The translations under genes and the position numbers were made by a program. Under the pieces are notes generated by a model, which worked only from the letters and a program-made list of their open reading frames with translations, was not told the DNA's origin and did not search any database. 64,000 nt of DNA from Pseudomonas sp. URMO17WK12:I11 (GTDB lineage: Bacteria > Pseudomonadota > Gammaproteobacteria > Pseudomonadales > Pseudomonadaceae), in the NCBI RefSeq assembly GCF_007677725.1, contig NZ_VEDF01000006.1:124001-188000 (forward strand), read 5' to 3'. Shown piece after piece: positions 60,733-64,000 of this stretch (the stretch's first letter is position 1; every line of letters begins with the position of its first letter).

Positions 60733-61086
60733 CTAGCTTCCACGATAGGTCGAATAGCTGTACGGCGAGATCAACAGTGGCACATGGTAGTGTTCCTGTT
60801 GTTGATCGATACCGAAACGCAGCACCACGACATCCAGAAATGCCTGGGCCGGCAATTGCACGCCACGGGCGCGGTAATAGTCGCCAGCGCTGAACTGCAG
60901 CTGGTAGACGCCGCTGCGGTAATCATCGCCCTGCAGCAGCGGCGCATCGACACGGCCATCGCTGTTGGTCAGGGCAGTGGTGACCAGCTCCAGTTGCTGG
61001 CCTTCGACGCGGTACAGCTCGACTTTGATCGAACTGCCTGGGCAGCCATGCGCGGCGTCCAGTACGTGTGTGGTCAAACGTCCCAT
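60733..61086 (-). CDS. hiuH: 5-Hydroxyisourate hydrolase (transthyretin-like)
   Basis: A 117-residue enzyme that opens 5-hydroxyisourate to OHCU in the urate pathway. GRLTTHVLDAAHGCPGSSI at the start (with the catalytic His), the middle TNSDGRVDAPLL, and the C-terminal YSYSTYRGS are diagnostic. It is transcribed away from puuE across a 388-bp gap holding two motif A operators, so both sides of the gap may be controlled together. Confidence 0.96.
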   Translation of the reverse strand: MGRLTTHVLDAAHGCPGSSIKVELYRVEGQQLELVTTALTNSDGRVDAPLLQGDDYRSGVYQLQFSAGDYYRARGVQLPAQAFLDVVVLRFGIDQQQEHYHVPLLISPYSYSTYRGS

Positions 61087-61192
61087 CTGCTTGTCGCCTC
61101 TTGTTCACTCTATGGGCAAAAAATACACAGCTGGCGCCCCAGCGTGGGGCTCGCGTTGTGCGGGAATGCGGTCATTAAGACATTTCACTCGC

Positions 61193-61208
61193 AAATTGTA
61201 CACAATTT
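61193..61208. promoter_or_regulatory. Motif A operator upstream of hiuH
   Basis: AAATTGT-AC-ACAATTT is a perfect dyad with seven-base arms, the best motif A copy in the window. It is 106 bp before the hiuH start. Confidence 0.7.
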
Positions 61209-61391
61209 TTTAATCCCTTCTGCAGTACCTCGTGGCCAATCATCGAAATCCTGCAGATAGCCGCCCAGCCGATGGTCCCGAGCCATTAACTGACCGAACG
61301 GGCAAGTTTCTTGCAGTGATTGACGCAGCGGTTTCTCAGGCGACCACACGGAAGAAATGCGGAAAAACAGGCTTACAAATGATTTCAGAAG

Positions 61392-61401
61392 TTGTATACA
61401 A
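61392..61401. promoter_or_regulatory. Motif A operator in the puuE promoter
   Basis: TTGTATACAA overlaps a -10 TACAAT (61397-61402) that lies 18 bases after TTACAA (61373-61378), so a bound repressor would block initiation. It is 73 bp before the puuE start. Confidence 0.7.
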
Positions 61402-61474
61402 TCAGCCCATCCGGTGGTGCGACATCCCGACGCGGCCCGCCACCCCTGCACAACGCACAAGAAGGAAGACTGCA

Positions 61475-62401
61475 GTGAGCGCTGACTATCCTCGCGACCT
61501 GATCGGTTACGGCAACAACCCTCCTCACCCGCAATGGCCGGGCAACGCGCGTATCGCGCTGTCCTTCGTGCTCAATTACGAAGAAGGCGGTGAACGCAAC
61601 ATTCTTCACGGTGACAAGGAATCCGAAGCCTTCCTGTCGGAAATGGTAGCGGCCCAGCCGTTGCAGGGCGTACGCAACATGAGCATGGAGTCGCTCTACG
61701 AATACGGCAGCCGCGCCGGCGTCTGGCGCTTGCTGAAACTGTTCAAGGACAGCGGTGTACCGCTGACCATCTTCGCCGTGGCCATGGCCGCCCAGCGTCA
61801 CCCGGACGTGATCCGCGCCATGGCCGAGGCCGGTCACGAGATCTGCAGCCACGGCTACCGCTGGATCGACTACCAGTACATGGACGAGGCCCAAGAGCGC
61901 GAGCACATGCTCGAAGCGATCCGCATCCTCACCGAGATTACCGGCGAGCGCCCAGTCGGCTGGTACACCGGCCGCACCGGCCCCAACACCCGCCGCCTGG
62001 TGATGGAGGAAGGTGGCTTCCTGTATGACAGCGACACCTATGACGACGACCTGCCCTACTGGGAGCCGAACAACGCCACCGGCAAGCCGCACCTGGTGAT
62101 TCCCTACACCCTGGACACCAACGACATGCGCTTCACCCAGGTCCAGGGCTTCAACTGTGGCGAGCAGTTCTTCCAATACCTCAAGGACGCCTTCGACGTG
62201 CTCTACGAAGAAGGCGCCGAGGCACCGAAGATGCTCTCGATCGGCCTGCACTGCCGGCTGGTCGGTCGCCCTGCCCGCCTGGCTGCGCTCAAGCGCTTCG
62301 TCGACTACGCCAAGAGCCACGAGCAGGTCTGGTTCGCCCGTCGCGTGGACATCGCCCGCCACTGGCACGCCACCCACCCGTACAAGAAAGAGAACGCCTG
62401 A
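61475..62401 (+). CDS. puuE: Allantoinase PuuE (polysaccharide-deacetylase fold)
   Basis: A 308-residue metal-independent allantoinase first described in P. fluorescens, converting allantoin to allantoate. ADYPRDLIGYGNNPPHPQWP at the N-terminus, LNYEEGGERNILHGD, EICSHGYRWIDYQ and GWYTGRTGPNTRRLV are characteristic. The GTG at 61475 is chosen because AAGGAAG lies five bases upstream and the size then equals the P. fluorescens enzyme; an upstream frame to 61232 runs through the operator. Its stop overlaps the uraD start. Confidence 0.96.
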   Translation: MSADYPRDLIGYGNNPPHPQWPGNARIALSFVLNYEEGGERNILHGDKESEAFLSEMVAAQPLQGVRNMSMESLYEYGSRAGVWRLLKLFKDSGVPLTIFAVAMAAQRHPDVIRAMAEAGHEICSHGYRWIDYQYMDEAQEREHMLEAIRILTEITGERPVGWYTGRTGPNTRRLVMEEGGFLYDSDTYDDDLPYWEPNNATGKPHLVIPYTLDTNDMRFTQVQGFNCGEQFFQYLKDAFDVLYEEGAEAPKMLSIGLHCRLVGRPARLAALKRFVDYAKSHEQVWFARRVDIARHWHATHPYKKENA

Positions 62402-62916
62402 TGACCGCTTTCAAGACCCTGACGCCTTCGACCCTGGACCGTGACACCTTCGTCAAGGCCTTCGCCGACATCTATGAACACTCGCCGTGGGTCGCCGAAC
62501 GCGCCTATGACCTGGGCCAGCTGGCCGAACTGGACCAGATCGAAGCGCTGCACCAGCGCATGAGCGATATTCTACTCAGCGCCACGCATGCCGAGCAGTT
62601 GGCGCTGATCAACGCCCACCCGGACTTGGCCGGCAAGGCCGCGGTACGCGGCGAGCTGACCGAATCGAGCACCAACGAGCAAGCCGGCGCCGGTATCCAT
62701 CAATGCACCGCCGAAGAGTTCGCGCGCTTCACCGAACTCAACGAAGCGTACAAGGCCAAGTTCCAGTTCCCCTTCATCATGGCGGTCAAAGGCAGCAACC
62801 GGCATCAGATTCTCGCCGCCTTCGAGCAACGCATCCATAACGACACCGATGCCGAGTTCAAGGAAGCCTTGGCGCAGATCAACCTGATCGCGCTGTTCCG
62901 GCTGTTGCAGCTGTAA
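62401..62916 (+). CDS. uraD: OHCU decarboxylase UraD
   Basis: A 171-residue enzyme that decarboxylates OHCU to S-allantoin, after HiuH. The family motifs HPDLAGKAAV (catalytic His), SSTNEQAGAG and FPFIMAVKGSNR are visible. It is coupled to puuE by a one-base overlap. The next gene, allA, begins 50 bases later; P. aeruginosa has allantoicase at this place. Confidence 0.96.
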   Translation: MTAFKTLTPSTLDRDTFVKAFADIYEHSPWVAERAYDLGQLAELDQIEALHQRMSDILLSATHAEQLALINAHPDLAGKAAVRGELTESSTNEQAGAGIHQCTAEEFARFTELNEAYKAKFQFPFIMAVKGSNRHQILAAFEQRIHNDTDAEFKEALAQINLIALFRLLQL

Positions 62917-62966
62917 GCGACAACCGCACCTCATTCAGAACAACGATTAATAGAAGAGATATCCGC

Positions 62967-63470
62967 ATGCGCACCCTGATGATCGAGCCCCTGACCAAAG
63001 AAGCCTTCGCCCCATTCGGAGACGTGATCGAAACCGACGGCAGCGACCACTTCATGATCAACAACGGCTCGACCATGCGTTTTCACAAGCTCGCCACGGT
63101 CGAGACCGCCGAGCCTGAGGACAAGGCGATCATCAGCATCTTCCGCGCCGACGCGCTGGACATGCCGCTGACCGTGCGCATGCTGGAACGCCATCCGCTG
63201 GGCAGCCAGGCTTTCATCCCGCTGCTCGGCAACCCCTTTCTGATCGTGGTCGCGCCCGTTGGCGATGCACCTGTATCAGGTCTGGTCCGTGCCTTCCGCA
63301 GTAATGGCAGGCAGGGCGTTAATTACCATCGCGGCGTTTGGCACCACCCGGTGCTGACGATCGAAAAGCGGGATGACTTCCTGGTGGTTGATCGCAGCGG
63401 TTCTGGCAACAACTGCGACGAGCATTACTTCACCGAGGAACAGATGCTGATCCTCAATCCCCACCAATAA
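62967..63470 (+). CDS. allA: Ureidoglycolate lyase AllA
   Basis: A 167-residue cupin enzyme cleaving ureidoglycolate to glyoxylate and urea. FAPFGDVIETDGSDHFMINNG, read in residues 13-33, ERHPLGSQAFIPL, and NYHRGVWHHPVL are characteristic. An AAGAGAT ribosome site precedes the ATG. It is the last step of the pathway; the allantoate-to-ureidoglycolate enzyme is not encoded in this window. Confidence 0.95.
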   Translation: MRTLMIEPLTKEAFAPFGDVIETDGSDHFMINNGSTMRFHKLATVETAEPEDKAIISIFRADALDMPLTVRMLERHPLGSQAFIPLLGNPFLIVVAPVGDAPVSGLVRAFRSNGRQGVNYHRGVWHHPVLTIEKRDDFLVVDRSGSGNNCDEHYFTEEQMLILNPHQ

Positions 63471-63527
63471 GAAAAGGTCGATCATCCCGGTGTCGAAGCC
63501 GGGCGGTGATCGGCAGAGGTACATACT

Positions 63528-64000
63528 GTGGAAGCACACCTTCACGAATGGCTGAACCTGAGCATTCGCTGGGTTCACATGATCACCGGTGTCGCCTGGA
63601 TCGGTGCATCGTTCTACTTCGTCTGGCTGGAGAACCACCTGAATCGAAGCAATCCGCGCGATGGGTTGTCAGGTGACCTCTGGGCCATTCACGGCGGTGG
63701 TATCTACCACCTGGAGAAATACAAGCTCGCCCCACCGAAAATGCCGGAGAACCTGCACTGGTTCAAATGGGAAGCGTATTTCACCTGGATGTCCGGTATC
63801 GCCCTGCTGTGCGTGGTGTTCTACTGGAACCCAACGCTGTACCTGCTGGCACCTGGCAGCACCTTGACCGGTGCCGAGGGCGTGGCCATCGGTATCGGCT
63901 CGCTGGTGGCCGGCTGGTTCATCTACGACTTCCTGTGCGACTCGCCACTGGGCAAGCACCCGGCCCTGCTCGGTGCAGTGCTGTTCGTGCTGATCATCGC
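63528..64000 (+). CDS. puuD: Membrane urate hydroxylase PuuD (partial, N-terminal 157 residues)
   Basis: The frame opens with GTG at 63528 (GAGG nine bases upstream) and runs off the window. The visible part has helices beginning WLNLSIRWVHMITGVAWIGA, then GLSGDLWAIHGGGIYHLEKY and WFKWEAYFTWMSGIALL, typical of the PuuD family: a membrane urate oxidase with haem-binding helices and, in full length, a C-terminal cytochrome c domain. It makes 5-hydroxyisourate for HiuH. A soluble UOX is not present in this window, so this protein most likely supplies that step. Confidence 0.9.
   Translation, partial: MEAHLHEWLNLSIRWVHMITGVAWIGASFYFVWLENHLNRSNPRDGLSGDLWAIHGGGIYHLEKYKLAPPKMPENLHWFKWEAYFTWMSGIALLCVVFYWNPTLYLLAPGSTLTGAEGVAIGIGSLVAGWFIYDFLCDSPLGKHPALLGAVLFVLII

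Larger units (their letters stand above)
61087..61474. other. 388-bp divergent hiuH-puuE regulatory region
   Basis: Contains two motif A dyads (61193-61208 and 61392-61401) and a possible puuE promoter (TTACAA at 61373, TACAAT at 61397). No gene is evident, although the puuE frame stays open back to 61232. Confidence 0.65.

Overview
This window comes from the core chromosome of a fluorescent pseudomonad, most likely of the Pseudomonas putida group. Evidence: a PvdL pyoverdine synthetase beside a PvdS/PfrI sigma factor, two tandem cbb3 oxidase operons followed by ccoG-fixH-ccoI-ccoS-hemN-anr, the gntR-smc-zipA-ligA block next to xdhABC-guaD, high G+C and P. putida-like intergenic repeats. I see no prophage, IS, integron, CRISPR array, tRNA or rRNA.

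Layout. 1-5051: the 5' part of a Tat-exported molybdopterin oxidoreductase, then a divergent periplasmic thiol-redox operon (DsbD, TlpA-like protein, DsbG). 5129-20025: pyoverdine region with pvdL (about 13 kb), pvdS and an AlcB/IucB-like acyltransferase; a Fur box lies in the pvdS promoter and PvdS-type (IS-box) promoters lie before pvdL and the acyltransferase. 20022-22641: small housekeeping genes (solute-binding protein, DEDDh exonuclease, PpnP, alpha/beta hydrolase). 22603-38518: microaerobic respiration: ccoNOQP with an Anr box, a second ccoNOQP without one, a metallophosphoesterase of unknown role, the oxidase maturation genes, hemN with a perfect Anr box, and anr itself. 38574-50893: apt, recR, ybaB, dnaX, a second solute-binding protein, a Trp-rich small protein, 4.5S RNA, ligA, zipA and smc. 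50897-64000: purine catabolism, from guanine and xanthine to ureidoglycolate: GntR, xdhABC, guaD, second GntR, AzgA-like permease, hiuH, puuE, uraD, allA and the start of puuD.

How it fits together. Iron starvation relieves Fur repression of pvdS, which switches on pvdL and the acyltransferase. Low oxygen activates Anr, which should switch on the first cco operon, ccoG and hemN. In the purine island I find two different dyad motifs that recur at its promoters, and there are two GntR regulators. Motif A is TTGT-N2-ACAA (four sites, plus one before the second ccoN); motif B is TGACCTWTGAGTCA (two sites whose outer bases covary). Allantoicase, expected between uraD and allA in P. aeruginosa, is absent from that slot.

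The least explained items are the two-operator purine regulon, the metallophosphoesterase inside the cco cluster, the Lgt-like/TlpA fusion and the non-canonical condensation-domain motifs of PvdL. All calls are from reading the sequence; no database search was run.
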